A stretch of DNA of 64,000 bases from Kitasatospora viridis. GTDB taxonomy: Bacteria; Actinomycetota; Actinomycetes; Streptomycetales; Streptomycetaceae. The notes beneath the pieces were generated by a model that was given only the letters and a program-made list of their open reading frames with translations, was not told where the DNA came from and made no database searches. The position numbers and the translations under genes were made by a program. Below, piece after piece: positions 42,561-51,739 of this stretch. Numbering within the stretch: position 1 is the stretch's first letter; each line of letters starts with the position of its first letter. The stretch covers positions 372,001 to 436,000 of the forward strand of contig NZ_VIWT01000006.1 in NCBI RefSeq assembly GCF_007829815.1. The letters run 5' to 3'.

Positions 42561-42784
42561 GGTTCTCGCCCCGTCCCGTGCCATGGCGGCCAGGTGATCC
42601 GGTCGTCTCCGGCCAGCGAGCGGCGGAAGAACAGCGGGCGACCGGCTCGGCGTTGCCGCCGCTCTGAGCAGGGTAGGGCCGGGGGACTGGCAACCCGCCG
42701 ACCGGGCCGCGGACTTGGCTCAACCAGCCCGAGCGGCCACGATCGGCGGCGCAGCCAACTCCCTCTCCCCGCAGGAGGATTCCC

Positions 42785-43864
42785 ATGCGCAACCGAGCGC
42801 TCCCGGCCCTGTTCGCCACCGCCGCGCTGGTCCTCGGTACGGCCGCCGCCGCTCAGGCCGATCCGCCGCCGCCCCCGCCGCAGCCCGAGGTCGTCGGGGT
42901 GGGCACCGAGGCGGACCAGACGTTGTTCAACCAGCTCTCCGCCGACTACAACGCCTCGTTGGCGGCCGCCGGGGACACCACCTCGGCCCGGTTCTACAGT
43001 TGGGACCAGACCGGGGCGAGCCCGATCGTCCCGAAGCCCGGCGGCAGCACCATCGTCCGGCCCGACAACGGGCGCACGGGGCTCGCCGCGCTCAACGACA
43101 ACACCAGCAGCACCCTCGACTTCGACCGCAGTGTGATGCAGCCGCTGCTCACCGACCCGACCAGCGACGACTTCGTGGCGCTGGCCGTGGACGCGGTCAG
43201 CTGGGCCGCACCGGCCGGTGGCAACGCGCCCGCCAACCTCAGCAGCGCGGACCTGTTCGGGATCTACGACTGCGCCATCACCAACTGGAACCAGATCACC
43301 GACATCGCCGGCTACAGCGGGCCCAACGCGAGGATCGTCCCGGTCGCGCCGCAGTTCGCGGCCGGCGATCCGAACGGCCTCGACACGTACTTCCAGTCCG
43401 ACACCGCCACCGTCTTCAACGGGGCGGTCGTCACCACCACCGGCAGCAATCGGCAGCCCAGGCTTGGCGGGTGTGTTGTCGACGGGCCGGCTGACAACGA
43501 GGGCACGGACCCGGTGTTCAGCAACCCGAACACCCTGGTTCCCTACTCGGCCGGACGGTACGCCGGCCAGCTCAACGGTCACGCCACCACGGCCGACTCC
43601 CCGGGGAAGCTGACGATCCGCAGCATCGACGGCGTCTCGCCGGTGGAGTACGGCGCCCTGAATCCGGACTTCACCGCCACCAACTACGGCTACCTGCTGG
43701 AGGACGTGGTGCGCGACGCCGAGTGGAACGGCAGCGCCGACCTGCAGAACATCCTCGGACCGATGGGCTGGGTCTGCAACTCCGCAACGGCACAAGCCGA
43801 CTTGGCGAGCGAGGGCTTCCAGGTGCTCCCCGCCGGTGCCTGCGGCTCGGTCGTCCACAGCTGA
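42785..43864 (+). CDS. Secreted PstS-like substrate-binding protein
   Basis: A 359-residue exported protein. A signal peptide (about 1-25, MRNRALPALFATAALVLG) precedes a Pro-rich start and a type 2 periplasmic-binding-protein fold. DLFGIYDCAITNWNQI and RIVPVAPQFAAGDPNG match the phosphate-binding PstS family. It lacks a lipobox Cys, so it is probably released rather than lipid-anchored. No transporter genes are adjacent, so it may act as a lone binding protein or have a different ligand. GCAGGAGG is seven bases upstream. Confidence 0.82.
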   Translation: MRNRALPALFATAALVLGTAAAAQADPPPPPPQPEVVGVGTEADQTLFNQLSADYNASLAAAGDTTSARFYSWDQTGASPIVPKPGGSTIVRPDNGRTGLAALNDNTSSTLDFDRSVMQPLLTDPTSDDFVALAVDAVSWAAPAGGNAPANLSSADLFGIYDCAITNWNQITDIAGYSGPNARIVPVAPQFAAGDPNGLDTYFQSDTATVFNGAVVTTTGSNRQPRLGGCVVDGPADNEGTDPVFSNPNTLVPYSAGRYAGQLNGHATTADSPGKLTIRSIDGVSPVEYGALNPDFTATNYGYLLEDVVRDAEWNGSADLQNILGPMGWVCNSATAQADLASEGFQVLPAGACGSVVHS

Positions 43865-43924
43865 CTCGTCCACAGCCGAGTCCACCCAGTCGGACGCCAA
43901 CGAACGACCCAGTAGGATTCCGGT

Positions 43925-44821
43925 ATGGCATACGGCGCGGATGCGCGGGAACTGTACGAGGCCCTCACCTGGCACGAGGGCCCGGACCCGTACGCGACGG
44001 TTGTGGGGCCGTGGCTCGACCGGGCGCGGGGCGGGTACCGCCGTTGGCTGGCCGGGGCGGCCGAGGACAGCTCGTGGTGGGCGGAGGGGGCGACCGGGCC
44101 CGAGCCCGGCGGGCAGGAACTCCTCTGGGAGCTCTACGCGTTGAGCCGGGTCAGTGATCAGCTGTTGCTCGGGTTCGACGCGTCCGGCCCCACGCCGTCA
44201 CCGCACGCCTACCTCGACCTGTTCGCCTGCCTCGGCATGACACCGTTCGACTCTGGTGGCGCCTTCGACCCGTTCCTGCACGAGATCGTCGAGGTCGAGC
44301 AGACCCCTGACCCGTACGCGCCGATCGAGGCCGTCGAGGTGCTGCGGCCCGGTCTGATGCTGGGTCAGTTGCTGTTCGCCCGGGCCGGTGTGCGGATCCG
44401 GGCGGGGGCCGAGCACGCGCAGTGCGGCGTCGCGGACCGCTCGCCGCTGTACTGGACCTTTCGGCGCGCCAACCGGCCGACGGTCGACCTGTCCCAGGGC
44501 TGGGGCAGCAACTCCCAGTGGCGCACCGACTTCCGCCTCGACTACCGGACCCCGGCCGGCGACCGGCTCAACGTGGCGGGAGACCGCCCGATCGACGGCA
44601 ACCCCGAGCTGCACCCCGACCACCCGGCCAACCTCGGCCCCGAGGAGCGCCTCCTGACGCCTGGTGAGCGGCGTGAACTGCTCCGCCACCGCTGCCTCCT
44701 GCGCGCGCCCGAGGCTGCCGAGGCACTGGCCGGATCACCTGGCTGGGAACGGGAGTTGATGCCCTTCGACTGGCGCCTCCGACGCCTCCCGGACGCCGAG
44801 ACCGACCCGTCCGGGTCCTGA
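43925..44821 (+). CDS. Hypothetical protein, 298 residues
   Basis: I do not recognise the family. The protein is soluble, acidic, and rich in Trp, Tyr and Pro. GYRRWLAGAAEDSSWW is near the start, HAYLDLFACLGMTPFDSGGAFDPFLHEIVEV occupies about residues 98-128, and a charged C-terminal tail follows. No signal peptide or membrane helix is seen. It starts 60 bases after the PstS-like gene and converges with the hydrolase gene. Confidence 0.72.
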   Translation: MAYGADARELYEALTWHEGPDPYATVVGPWLDRARGGYRRWLAGAAEDSSWWAEGATGPEPGGQELLWELYALSRVSDQLLLGFDASGPTPSPHAYLDLFACLGMTPFDSGGAFDPFLHEIVEVEQTPDPYAPIEAVEVLRPGLMLGQLLFARAGVRIRAGAEHAQCGVADRSPLYWTFRRANRPTVDLSQGWGSNSQWRTDFRLDYRTPAGDRLNVAGDRPIDGNPELHPDHPANLGPEERLLTPGERRELLRHRCLLRAPEAAEALAGSPGWERELMPFDWRLRRLPDAETDPSGS

Positions 44822-44832
44822 TGCAGTGCCCG

Positions 44833-46017
44833 TCACGGCTGGTCGCCCAGCAAGGCGCAGACGAAGTCCTCCTCGACGGAGCGCAGTTGGTCCAGCAGCT
44901 CCGGGTCGGTCGCCTGCCGCACCTGCTTGGTGACGGAGACGGTGAGGCTGCGCCCGCCGTCGGGGGTGCCCGCGCCGAGCTGGGTGTAGCCGGAGGTGTT
45001 GCCGGTGTGCCCGTAGACCACGCCGCAGCGCGTGGTGTACTCGAAGATCGCCAGCCCGGCGCGGTTGGCGCCCGGGCCGGCCGGTTCGGAGTCACCCGGC
45101 ACGAAGCTGCGCTGCTGACGGCGGGTCGCGTCGCTGATCAGCGGGCCGCCCGCGTAGGCGGCCATGAACGCGCCGAAGTCGCCGGGGGTGGAGACCATGC
45201 CGCCCGAGGCCCAGGCTCCCGAGGCGCCGAACTGGGTGCTGACGTCCTCGGCCGGTTCGTCCAGCGGGACGTCGTAGCCGTGCAGGTAGGGGCTGGGCAG
45301 CCGGTAGCCGCCGGGCAGACTGGTCCCGGTCAGGCCCAGCGGCCGGTAGACCTGACGGGCCAGCAGCGCCTCGTAGCGCTGCCCGGTCACCGCCTCCGCC
45401 ATCAGGGCGACGGCGATGTTGTCGGAGTTGGAGTACCGGTACTGGGAGCCGGGGGTGAACCCGAGGTCCTTGTCGGCGACGAAGTCGAGCAGGTGCCGGG
45501 GGTCGAACACGTGGTGCGGATCCGCGCGCAGCAGGTTGCCGAAGGCCGGTGCCGAGCTGTAGTCCGGCAGGCCGCTGGTGTGGTTGAGCAGCTGACGCAG
45601 CGTCACCGCGCCCCAGGCGGCGGGCAGCGCGGGCAGGCGCTCGGCGAGGGTGTCGTCGAGCCCGAGCAAGCCGCAGTCGACCAGGCGGAGAGCGACGGCG
45701 CCGCTGAACGCCTTCGACGCACTGGCCAGGCGCATGTGGTCGGTGGCGCGGGGCGCCCGGTCGGTGCCCAGCTCGGCCACCCCGGCCCGGTACACCCGCA
45801 CCCGGTCGCCCTCGCGCAGCACCGCGATCGCGCCGGGCGGGCCGCCCGGGCGGTCCACCAGCGCCTGCAGCCGGGCCTGGAGCGCCTGGTCCCCGCCGTC
45901 CCGGGGCTGCGCGGCGGTGGGCCCGGCCGGCACCAGCGCCAGCGCGGCGGCGAGCAGCGCGGTGACCGCGCGGCCGCCGTGGCGGGAGAGCGACGGGCGG
46001 CGGGAGCACAGGGACAC
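44833..46017 (-). CDS. Secreted class C beta-lactamase-like serine hydrolase (S12)
   Basis: A 394-residue exported enzyme. SASK in RLASASKAFSG holds the nucleophile Ser and its Lys, YSN in YRYSNSDN is the second motif, and HTG in YGHTGNTSG replaces KTG. This is the set for D-alanyl-D-alanine carboxypeptidase or esterase members of family S12. A signal peptide occupies about residues 1-40. GTG 46017 is chosen because GGAGG precedes it by seven bases; the frame extends further to 46077 without a ribosome site. Confidence 0.9.
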   Translation of the reverse strand: MSLCSRRPSLSRHGGRAVTALLAAALALVPAGPTAAQPRDGGDQALQARLQALVDRPGGPPGAIAVLREGDRVRVYRAGVAELGTDRAPRATDHMRLASASKAFSGAVALRLVDCGLLGLDDTLAERLPALPAAWGAVTLRQLLNHTSGLPDYSSAPAFGNLLRADPHHVFDPRHLLDFVADKDLGFTPGSQYRYSNSDNIAVALMAEAVTGQRYEALLARQVYRPLGLTGTSLPGGYRLPSPYLHGYDVPLDEPAEDVSTQFGASGAWASGGMVSTPGDFGAFMAAYAGGPLISDATRRQQRSFVPGDSEPAGPGANRAGLAIFEYTTRCGVVYGHTGNTSGYTQLGAGTPDGGRSLTVSVTKQVRQATDPELLDQLRSVEEDFVCALLGDQP

Positions 46018-46178
46018 GGCGGGCCTCCGAACGGCGACTCGGCGACGGAACGCCCGCCGCCTGGCCGGAGGGATCACCCGCCGGCGGTCCGGGGAAACGG
46101 CCGGGCGCCCGCTGTGACCCGCCTAGCCGAGCGGAAATGAGGAGCGCTGATGTGACGTCAGGCCGTAGCCTCACCGCC

Positions 46179-47147
46179 ATGGTCCGTACCACACCGCCCC
46201 GCCCGGTCGACATCACCGCGCACTTCCCGGAGCTCGCCCCGCTGGCCCGCACCGCCGTGCGGCTGCACCCGCGCGCCGGGAACCCGACCGCCGCGCAGAG
46301 CTCGATCGGCGGCCCGCTGCTCTGGCCGGCCGCCGAGCCGTGGCCGGTCTGCCCGGCGCACGCCGGGCCCAGCCACCTCGGCATCACGCCCGAGAACGCC
46401 CGGTTGAAGAGGCGGCTCCTGGAACGGCAAGCCCGCGGCGGTGCGGACGTGAGCGCCGAGCTGCGGCGGATCCCGTACCGGGAGGAGGTGGCCCAGGACG
46501 GGCCGCTGCCGATGCTGCCCGTGGTCCAGCTCTACGCGGCGGACGTGCCCGACCTGCCGCGCCCGGACGGCGCCGACCTGCTCCAGGTGCTCTGGTGCCC
46601 CTTCACCGACCACGCCGAGGGCGTGCTGCCCCGGACGGTGCTGCGCTGGCGGGTGGCGGCCGAGGTGCGCGACCCGCTGGCCGCCGCGCCGCGGCCCTCG
46701 GTGATCGGCAACGACCACTACCTGCCCGAACCGTGCGACCTGCACCCGGAGCCCATCGTCGAGTACCCGCACCGCGACGAACTGCCGGGCGAGCTCTGGG
46801 CGCGGATCGAGGCCTGGGAGGCCCGGGAGGGGATGGACTACTTCGACGACCTCAGCATCACCATGGGCTGCAAGGTCGCCGGGCACGTCCCGTGGAGCTT
46901 CATCGCTCCGAAGCGGGTCGTCTGTGCCGAGTGCGGATCACCGGTCCGCCCCTTGCTGACCCTCTACGACGCGGAGTGGGACAACGAGGTCCCGAGCTGG
47001 CGGCCGATCGAGGAGTCCGACGCCGAACTCCCGGACGCCATCGATCCTGCCAGCGCCACCTGGCTGTACATCAACCGCGGCTACGACCTGCAGCTGTACA
47101 CCTGCGCGGCCTCCTGGGACCACCCGCACGTCCAACTGATGCAGTGA
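46179..47147 (+). CDS. DUF1963/YwqG-like protein
   Basis: A 322-residue soluble protein. GGPLLWPAAEPWPVC near residue 45, LPVVQLYAADVP, a central GHVPWSFI, CAECGSPVRPLLTLYDAEWD and a final YDLQLYTC follow the motif order of the DUF1963 (YwqG-like) family, whose role is unknown. ATG 46179 begins the conserved part; ATG 46137 gives 14 more residues and lies closer to the upstream gene. No ribosome site is strong. Confidence 0.68.
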   Translation: MVRTTPPRPVDITAHFPELAPLARTAVRLHPRAGNPTAAQSSIGGPLLWPAAEPWPVCPAHAGPSHLGITPENARLKRRLLERQARGGADVSAELRRIPYREEVAQDGPLPMLPVVQLYAADVPDLPRPDGADLLQVLWCPFTDHAEGVLPRTVLRWRVAAEVRDPLAAAPRPSVIGNDHYLPEPCDLHPEPIVEYPHRDELPGELWARIEAWEAREGMDYFDDLSITMGCKVAGHVPWSFIAPKRVVCAECGSPVRPLLTLYDAEWDNEVPSWRPIEESDAELPDAIDPASATWLYINRGYDLQLYTCAASWDHPHVQLMQ

Positions 47148-47190
47148 GGCGGACGGCGGACGGCGGGCGGCGACCAGCGGAAGCCCGACG

Positions 47191-47682
47191 TCAGGCCGGG
47201 TCGAAACGGAGGACCGCGCCGGACCAACCGGTGTCCGGCAGCCCGTGGTCCAGCGCCTCGCCGAGGGCCCGCTCCTCGTAGGCGAAGTGGGACTCCATGA
47301 TCGCCGCCAGCCCGTCGAGCTCCCGGCCGATCGCCGCCAGCGCCTGGGCGGGCGAGCCGGCGGCCCGGTCGGCGAGGCGGCCCACCCTGGTCAGGATGTC
47401 GGTGATCAGCGCGTGGTCCTCGACGAGTTTCGCGATCGTGGGCGCGAGGTCCGGGCGTTCGTGCAGCAGTTGGGCGAACAGGCCGCCGTCCTCGCCCTGG
47501 TGGTGCGCCGTCAGCGCGGCGCAGAAGGCCAGGCAGTGGGTGAGGAGCGTGTCGTCGCCCGACCGGGGCCGTTCCCGGCCGAGGTCCGAGCGGATCCCGC
47601 CGATCCGGCGGCGCAGTTCCTGATGGGCTCGGGCGAGTTGGAGGCTCAAGGCGGCCGTACGGTCGCCGTCCTGGGAGGCCAC
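47191..47682 (-). CDS. Hemerythrin HHE-domain protein
   Basis: A 163-residue four-helix protein. HQELRRRIG, HHQGEDGGLF, LVEDHALIT and ESHFAYEERAL supply the His and Glu ligands of a diiron hemerythrin-like site. Members sense or bind oxygen, nitric oxide or iron. GTG 47682 is the best in-frame start, with GAAGGGA about ten bases before it. Confidence 0.85.
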   Translation of the reverse strand: MASQDGDRTAALSLQLARAHQELRRRIGGIRSDLGRERPRSGDDTLLTHCLAFCAALTAHHQGEDGGLFAQLLHERPDLAPTIAKLVEDHALITDILTRVGRLADRAAGSPAQALAAIGRELDGLAAIMESHFAYEERALGEALDHGLPDTGWSGAVLRFDPA

Positions 47683-47904
47683 GGAGGGCGGTCCCTTCGG
47701 TTCCGCACCTCCATGCCTGACGCAGTCCGTCACCGGCACGCGATGCTGGCGGTATCCGATCACGCGGCGGGGCGGCCGGGCAAGCCCGGGCCCTTCACGC
47801 CCGGTTCAGGTCACGGCGCCGGCCGACGATCGGTCACTTGTTTGCCTCGGATGGCGGATCGCCGCCATGATGTGCCGCCGGTACCGAGCGAGGAGCACAC
47901 GAGC

Positions 47905-48441
47905 ATGGACATCCAGGTCAGCTACCAGGCGACCACCGAGGAGATCGTCGCCGTCGTCGCGGCGAACGCCGCCACCCGGCCGGGGCTGCGGTGGGGCATC
48001 GTCGGTCTCTGGGCGGTGCTGGCGGTGGTCTGCGCGGCCGCGGGCAGCCTCTGGTTCGCGGTGGCGGCGTTCTTCTTCGGGTTCGTGCAGGTGCTGAACA
48101 TCACCGCCACCGGCAAGCGGATGGGCGCGAAGGTCGCCCCGCGCTACGTGGGGGCGACGACCGCCAGGCTCACCGACGAGGTCCTCCAGCTGAACTCCCC
48201 GGTGCAGACCCGCGAGATCCCGTGGTCCGCCGTCAGCAAGGTGACGCACACGCCGATGGCGTGGTCGGTGCTGTCGCAGAAGCTGGGCAGCACGCCGCAG
48301 TCGGCGATCGTGCTCAAGGCGGCCTTCAGTGCGGAGCAGCGCGCCGAGGTCGACGCGTTCCTGGCGGCCCTGCCCAAGGTCGCGCACAAGGGCCGGGCCG
48401 AGGGCCTGCCTACGGGCGCGACCAAGACGCCGGTCGGCTGA
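47905..48441 (+). CDS. YcxB-like membrane protein
   Basis: A 178-residue protein with two membrane helices (about residues 31-75) and a C-terminal YcxB-like domain: LTDEVLQLNSPVQTREIPW and FSAEQRAEVDAFLAAL are typical. The family is of unknown role. CGAGGAGC precedes ATG 47905; the long upstream frame is rejected. Confidence 0.82.
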   Translation: MDIQVSYQATTEEIVAVVAANAATRPGLRWGIVGLWAVLAVVCAAAGSLWFAVAAFFFGFVQVLNITATGKRMGAKVAPRYVGATTARLTDEVLQLNSPVQTREIPWSAVSKVTHTPMAWSVLSQKLGSTPQSAIVLKAAFSAEQRAEVDAFLAALPKVAHKGRAEGLPTGATKTPVG

Positions 48442-48472
48442 CACCGGCCCACGGGCCCACCGGCCGACAGGG

Positions 48473-49183
48473 TCAGCCCCGGGCGGCCAGGGTGGCCCCC
48501 AGCCCGACCAGGGCCACCCCCGCCACGCCCGACATCCCGCGCTGGACGTCGCGGCGCAGCAGGACGCGCTGCACCGAGCCGAGCACGGCGACGACCAGGA
48601 TGTACCAGAGCAGCGCGAGCGACCAGAAGAGCCCGGCCAGCAGCAGGTGCTGGGAGAGCTGCGACATGCCGGGCAGCTGGAACTGCGGGAAGAGCGAGAG
48701 GTAGAAGGCGGCCACCTTCGGGTTGAGCAGGTTGCTCATCAGGCCCTGGCGGAAGTTCCCCCGCCGGTCCACCGCCGTGAGCGCGGGAGCCGGGTGTGCA
48801 GGCCGCACGGCCCCGTCCGAGACCACGGCCCCTTCCGCCGCCACGGCCCCGTCCGCGACCACGGCCCCGTCCGAGACCACGGCGCCCTCCCGGCCCCGCC
48901 GGACGAAGTCGACCAGGGAGCGGACGCCCAGGTAGGCGAGGTACACCGCGCCGGCGATCCGGACCGCCGTGTAGAGGACCTCGGAGCCGGTCAGCAGGGC
49001 GGTCAGCCCGGCCACGGCGGCGGCCGCCAGCACGGCGTTGCCGAGCATGATGCCCATCGCGGTGGCGCTGGCGCCGGGACGGCCGCCGCGCGCCGCGTTG
49101 CGGAGCAGGAGGATCAGGTCCGGCCCCGGGACGACGATGATCAGGAGCGAGGTCAGGCTGAAGGCGAGGAGCTGTGCGGTCAC
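48473..49183 (-). CDS. LysE/RhtB-family amino acid exporter with repeat-expanded loop
   Basis: A 236-residue exporter. SLLIIVVPGPDLILLLRNAA in the first helices and NLLNPKVAAFYLSLFPQF in the middle are the LysE/RhtB hallmarks; these export amino acids such as homoserine, threonine or lysine. The loop between helix 3 and 4 (residues 101-125) is enlarged with SDGAVVADGAVAAEGAV repeats coded by 18-bp DNA repeats. GTG 49183 is used, with no clear ribosome site. Confidence 0.88.
   Translation of the reverse strand: MTAQLLAFSLTSLLIIVVPGPDLILLLRNAARGGRPGASATAMGIMLGNAVLAAAAVAGLTALLTGSEVLYTAVRIAGAVYLAYLGVRSLVDFVRRGREGAVVSDGAVVADGAVAAEGAVVSDGAVRPAHPAPALTAVDRRGNFRQGLMSNLLNPKVAAFYLSLFPQFQLPGMSQLSQHLLLAGLFWSLALLWYILVVAVLGSVQRVLLRRDVQRGMSGVAGVALVGLGATLAARG
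48811..48882. repeat. 18-bp tandem repeat, four copies
   Basis: CCCCGTCCGAGACCACGG (48811-48828) is repeated with small changes at 48829, 48847 and 48865 (the last identical to the first). It keeps the reading frame of the LysE-type gene and adds six residues per copy. Confidence 0.9.
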
Positions 49184-49227
49184 CGGGCAATGATCGCACC
49201 ATGCGCTGATCGCACCGCGCGGTGCGG

Positions 49228-50025
49228 CTACGAGTCCGCCAGGGTCGGCCGCTCGCCCTCGGCCGCGGCCGGGTCGATCACCGAGAACGGCGCGCCCTGC
49301 GGGTCGACCACCGAGGCGAAGCGGCCGAACGGGCTGGTCATCGGGCCGAACACGACCTGACCGCCGAGCTCGGTGACCTTGGCCACGGCGGCGTCGCAGT
49401 CCGCCACGATGAAGTGCACGTTGATGAACGGCGGCACCTCGGCCGGGACCTGCGGGGTCATGCCCATCGAGCCGAGCACCTGCTCGTCGCCGAGGCTGTA
49501 GACGCTGTAGTCGACGTTCTCGTCCAGCATCCGCTGCACCCGGTACGGGAAGACCCGGGGGAAGAAGGAGTTGGCCGCGGCGGTGTCGCGGGTGAAGACC
49601 TCGGCCCAGCCGTAGGTGCCGGTCACGTCGCGCAGTTCGAACCCCTCGTGCTCGCCGGCCTGCCAGACGCCGAAGACCACGCCCGCCGGGTCCTGGGCGA
49701 GCGCCATCGAGCCGAGCGGGCCGACCGGCATCGGCTCCAGCAGCACCGTGCCGCCGGCCGCGCGGACCTTCTCGGCGGTGGCGGTCACGTCCGGTGAGGC
49801 GAAGTAGAGCGTCCAGGCGGAGGGGCCCTGCTGCTGGCCGGGCATCGGCGGGACGAGCGCGCCGACCGCCTTGCCGTCCTTGAGGGCCTGGGTGTAGCCG
49901 CCGTACTCGGGCGCGCCCTCGGCGAAGGTCCAGCCGAGCACCTCGGCGTAGAACTGCTTGGCGGCCGGCAGGTCGGCGAACGTCGCGTCCGCCCAGCACG
50001 GGGTGCCTTCGGGTCGTGCGGCCAT
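49228..50025 (-). CDS. VOC-family protein with two glyoxalase domains
   Basis: A 265-residue protein with two tandem vicinal-oxygen-chelate domains. Each has the ending of the fold: ADLPAAKQFYAEVLGW begins the first, and GTYGWAEVFTRDTAAANSFF the second. Such two-domain members are lyases, dioxygenases or antibiotic-binding proteins; metal ligands could not be fixed. It is a single gene. Confidence 0.88.
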   Translation of the reverse strand: MAARPEGTPCWADATFADLPAAKQFYAEVLGWTFAEGAPEYGGYTQALKDGKAVGALVPPMPGQQQGPSAWTLYFASPDVTATAEKVRAAGGTVLLEPMPVGPLGSMALAQDPAGVVFGVWQAGEHEGFELRDVTGTYGWAEVFTRDTAAANSFFPRVFPYRVQRMLDENVDYSVYSLGDEQVLGSMGMTPQVPAEVPPFINVHFIVADCDAAVAKVTELGGQVVFGPMTSPFGRFASVVDPQGAPFSVIDPAAAEGERPTLADS

Positions 50026-50126
50026 GGTGGGGACTCCTCGCGCCGGGGTGCGGACCAGCTGTCACGCTAGCCCGCACCCGCGGCGCTCACCGGGCGGCGC
50101 GCCCGGTGCGACGGTGTGACTCCGCG

Positions 50127-51122
50127 TCAGATCGGCTCGCCGTCGCGGGCGGGCTCGGCGGCGCCGGCGAGCAGGCGGCGGGCCTCGGCGGCCGACGGGG
50201 TGTCGGTGTCCCGGGCGGCGACCGCCGCCAGGGCGGCGCGGTGGGCGACGTCGAGGGCGTCGGCCGGGTCGGTCTCGATGTCGGGGGTGATGCCGACGCC
50301 CTCCCAGTTGGTGCCGGAGACCGGGTTGATCGACCGCGAGACCGGGATGGTGGCCTCCAGCTGCGGGTGCAGAGTGAAGCCCTGGCGCGGGTTGGCGCCG
50401 CCGCCGCTGCGCTCGCCGACCACCACCGCCCGGCCCTGCTGCTGGAGGTCGTAGGCGAGTGCCTCGCCGCCGGAGAAGGTGGCCGCGCTGATCAGCACGT
50501 AGAGCGGCTTCTCGCCGCCGAAGCGCGGACCGGGCACGTGCGCCGGGCTCCACAGCTGGCGGTACGAGCCGTCCTCGCGGTCGTACAGGGTGGTCAGGTG
50601 GGTGGGCTCGTCCAGCAGGTAGGCGCTCACGTGGGCGACCGCCTCCGGGTGGCCGCCGACGCACTCGCGCAGGTCCAGGATCAGCGCCTCGGCCGGGGCG
50701 ACCAGGTTGAAGCCGGCGGTCAGCGGCTCGGCGCCCACCAGGCCCAGCGGGAAGACGATCGGCGCGAGCTTCAGCCGGGCCACCCCGCCGCCGAGCCGCT
50801 CGACCAGCGGGACGCCGCCGAGCGAGAGGTCGGCCTCCCGGTGCAGCTCGGCCAGGACCGCGCCGTTCTCGGTGGCCGGCACCTCCTCGTGGTGGAACTT
50901 GAGCCGCAGGTGGCGGTCCTGGCTGACCGACTGGAGGTCCTCGGTGACCAGGCGGCCCAGGGTCTGCGGATCGGCGGCCCCGTCGTAGCGGCCCTCGGCG
51001 AGCCGGTCCGCGAGCAGGTCGGCCAGCTTGCCGCCGACCTCGGGGAAGACGTAGAGCTCGCGGGTGAGGCGGGCGGTCTCGGTGACGATGCCGGCGATCT
51101 CGGCGGGCTGGAGCGGCGTCAT
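50127..51122 (-). CDS. S41-family peptidase-like protein
   Basis: A 331-residue protein. The N-terminal helical part (EIAGIVTETARLTRELYVFP) is an S41 N-domain, and LILDLRECVGGHPEAVAH then SAATFSGGEALAYDLQQ carry the catalytic Ser of the IRBP/tail-specific protease group. There is no PDZ domain and no signal peptide, so it is a cytoplasmic relative. ATG 51122 follows GGGGAGA; the longer frame is not used. It is divergent from the deaminase gene. Confidence 0.85.
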   Translation of the reverse strand: MTPLQPAEIAGIVTETARLTRELYVFPEVGGKLADLLADRLAEGRYDGAADPQTLGRLVTEDLQSVSQDRHLRLKFHHEEVPATENGAVLAELHREADLSLGGVPLVERLGGGVARLKLAPIVFPLGLVGAEPLTAGFNLVAPAEALILDLRECVGGHPEAVAHVSAYLLDEPTHLTTLYDREDGSYRQLWSPAHVPGPRFGGEKPLYVLISAATFSGGEALAYDLQQQGRAVVVGERSGGGANPRQGFTLHPQLEATIPVSRSINPVSGTNWEGVGITPDIETDPADALDVAHRAALAAVAARDTDTPSAAEARRLLAGAAEPARDGEPI

Positions 51123-51239
51123 GAAGGGTCGGTCTCCCCGTGCTGTGATGATCATGCGGTGCGGGGGAGAGAGTAGGGCACGCGGCGGCCCCCGGAACAG
51201 AGGTGCGCAGCTGACGGGCCCGCGGCTACTGTTCGGCGC

Positions 51240-51686
51240 ATGGCCGTTGATCAACAGCTGGTGGAGGCCGCGACGGCGCTGGCACGCACCCGTTCCGACG
51301 GGCAGGACTGGTCCGGCGCGGCGGCCCTGCGCCTGGACGACGGCACGGTGCTCACCAGCATCGCGCCGCACTTCCCGAACAACGCCGTGCAGTTGTGCCA
51401 CGAGACCGGCGCGATCTGCGAGGCCTTCAAGCTCGGGCGCCGGGTGGTGGCCTCGGTCTGCGTGACCGCCGCCGACGGCGACCGCGGGTACTGGGTGCTG
51501 GCCCCCTGCGGGGTCTGCCAGGAGCGCCTGCTCGCCCACGGTCCGGACGTGGAGGTGGGCGTGCCGGTGCCCGCCGACCCGCGCCGCTGGCGGACCCTGC
51601 GCCTGCGGGACCTGCAACCGCACTGGTTCGCCCGGGTGTTCCCCGAGGACCCGTGGCCCTTCGAGGAGTCGGAGCTCGCGGGCTGA
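51240..51686 (+). CDS. Cytidine deaminase-like protein
   Basis: A 148-residue deaminase-fold protein. The zinc site is C53-H54-E55 followed by PCGVC (Cys90, Cys93). The usual His-Ala-Glu or Cys-Ala-Glu is thus Cys-His-Glu, and the CHETGAICEA context is unlike housekeeping cytidine deaminase. It may deaminate a modified nucleoside or an antibiotic; this is inference. It is divergent from the S41 gene. Confidence 0.82.
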   Translation: MAVDQQLVEAATALARTRSDGQDWSGAAALRLDDGTVLTSIAPHFPNNAVQLCHETGAICEAFKLGRRVVASVCVTAADGDRGYWVLAPCGVCQERLLAHGPDVEVGVPVPADPRRWRTLRLRDLQPHWFARVFPEDPWPFEESELAG

Positions 51687-51697
51687 GACCCGGCGCG

Positions 51698-51739
51698 GCG
51701 CCCCTGACCCGGGGTCAGCAGACGCAGCGTCAGGGGCGC
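51698..51739. terminator. Hairpin between convergent genes
   Basis: GCGCCCCTGAC (51698-51708) pairs perfectly with GTCAGGGGCGC (51729-51739), with an inner CCGGG loop region. The right arm overlaps the GrpB-like stop codon. Confidence 0.75.
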
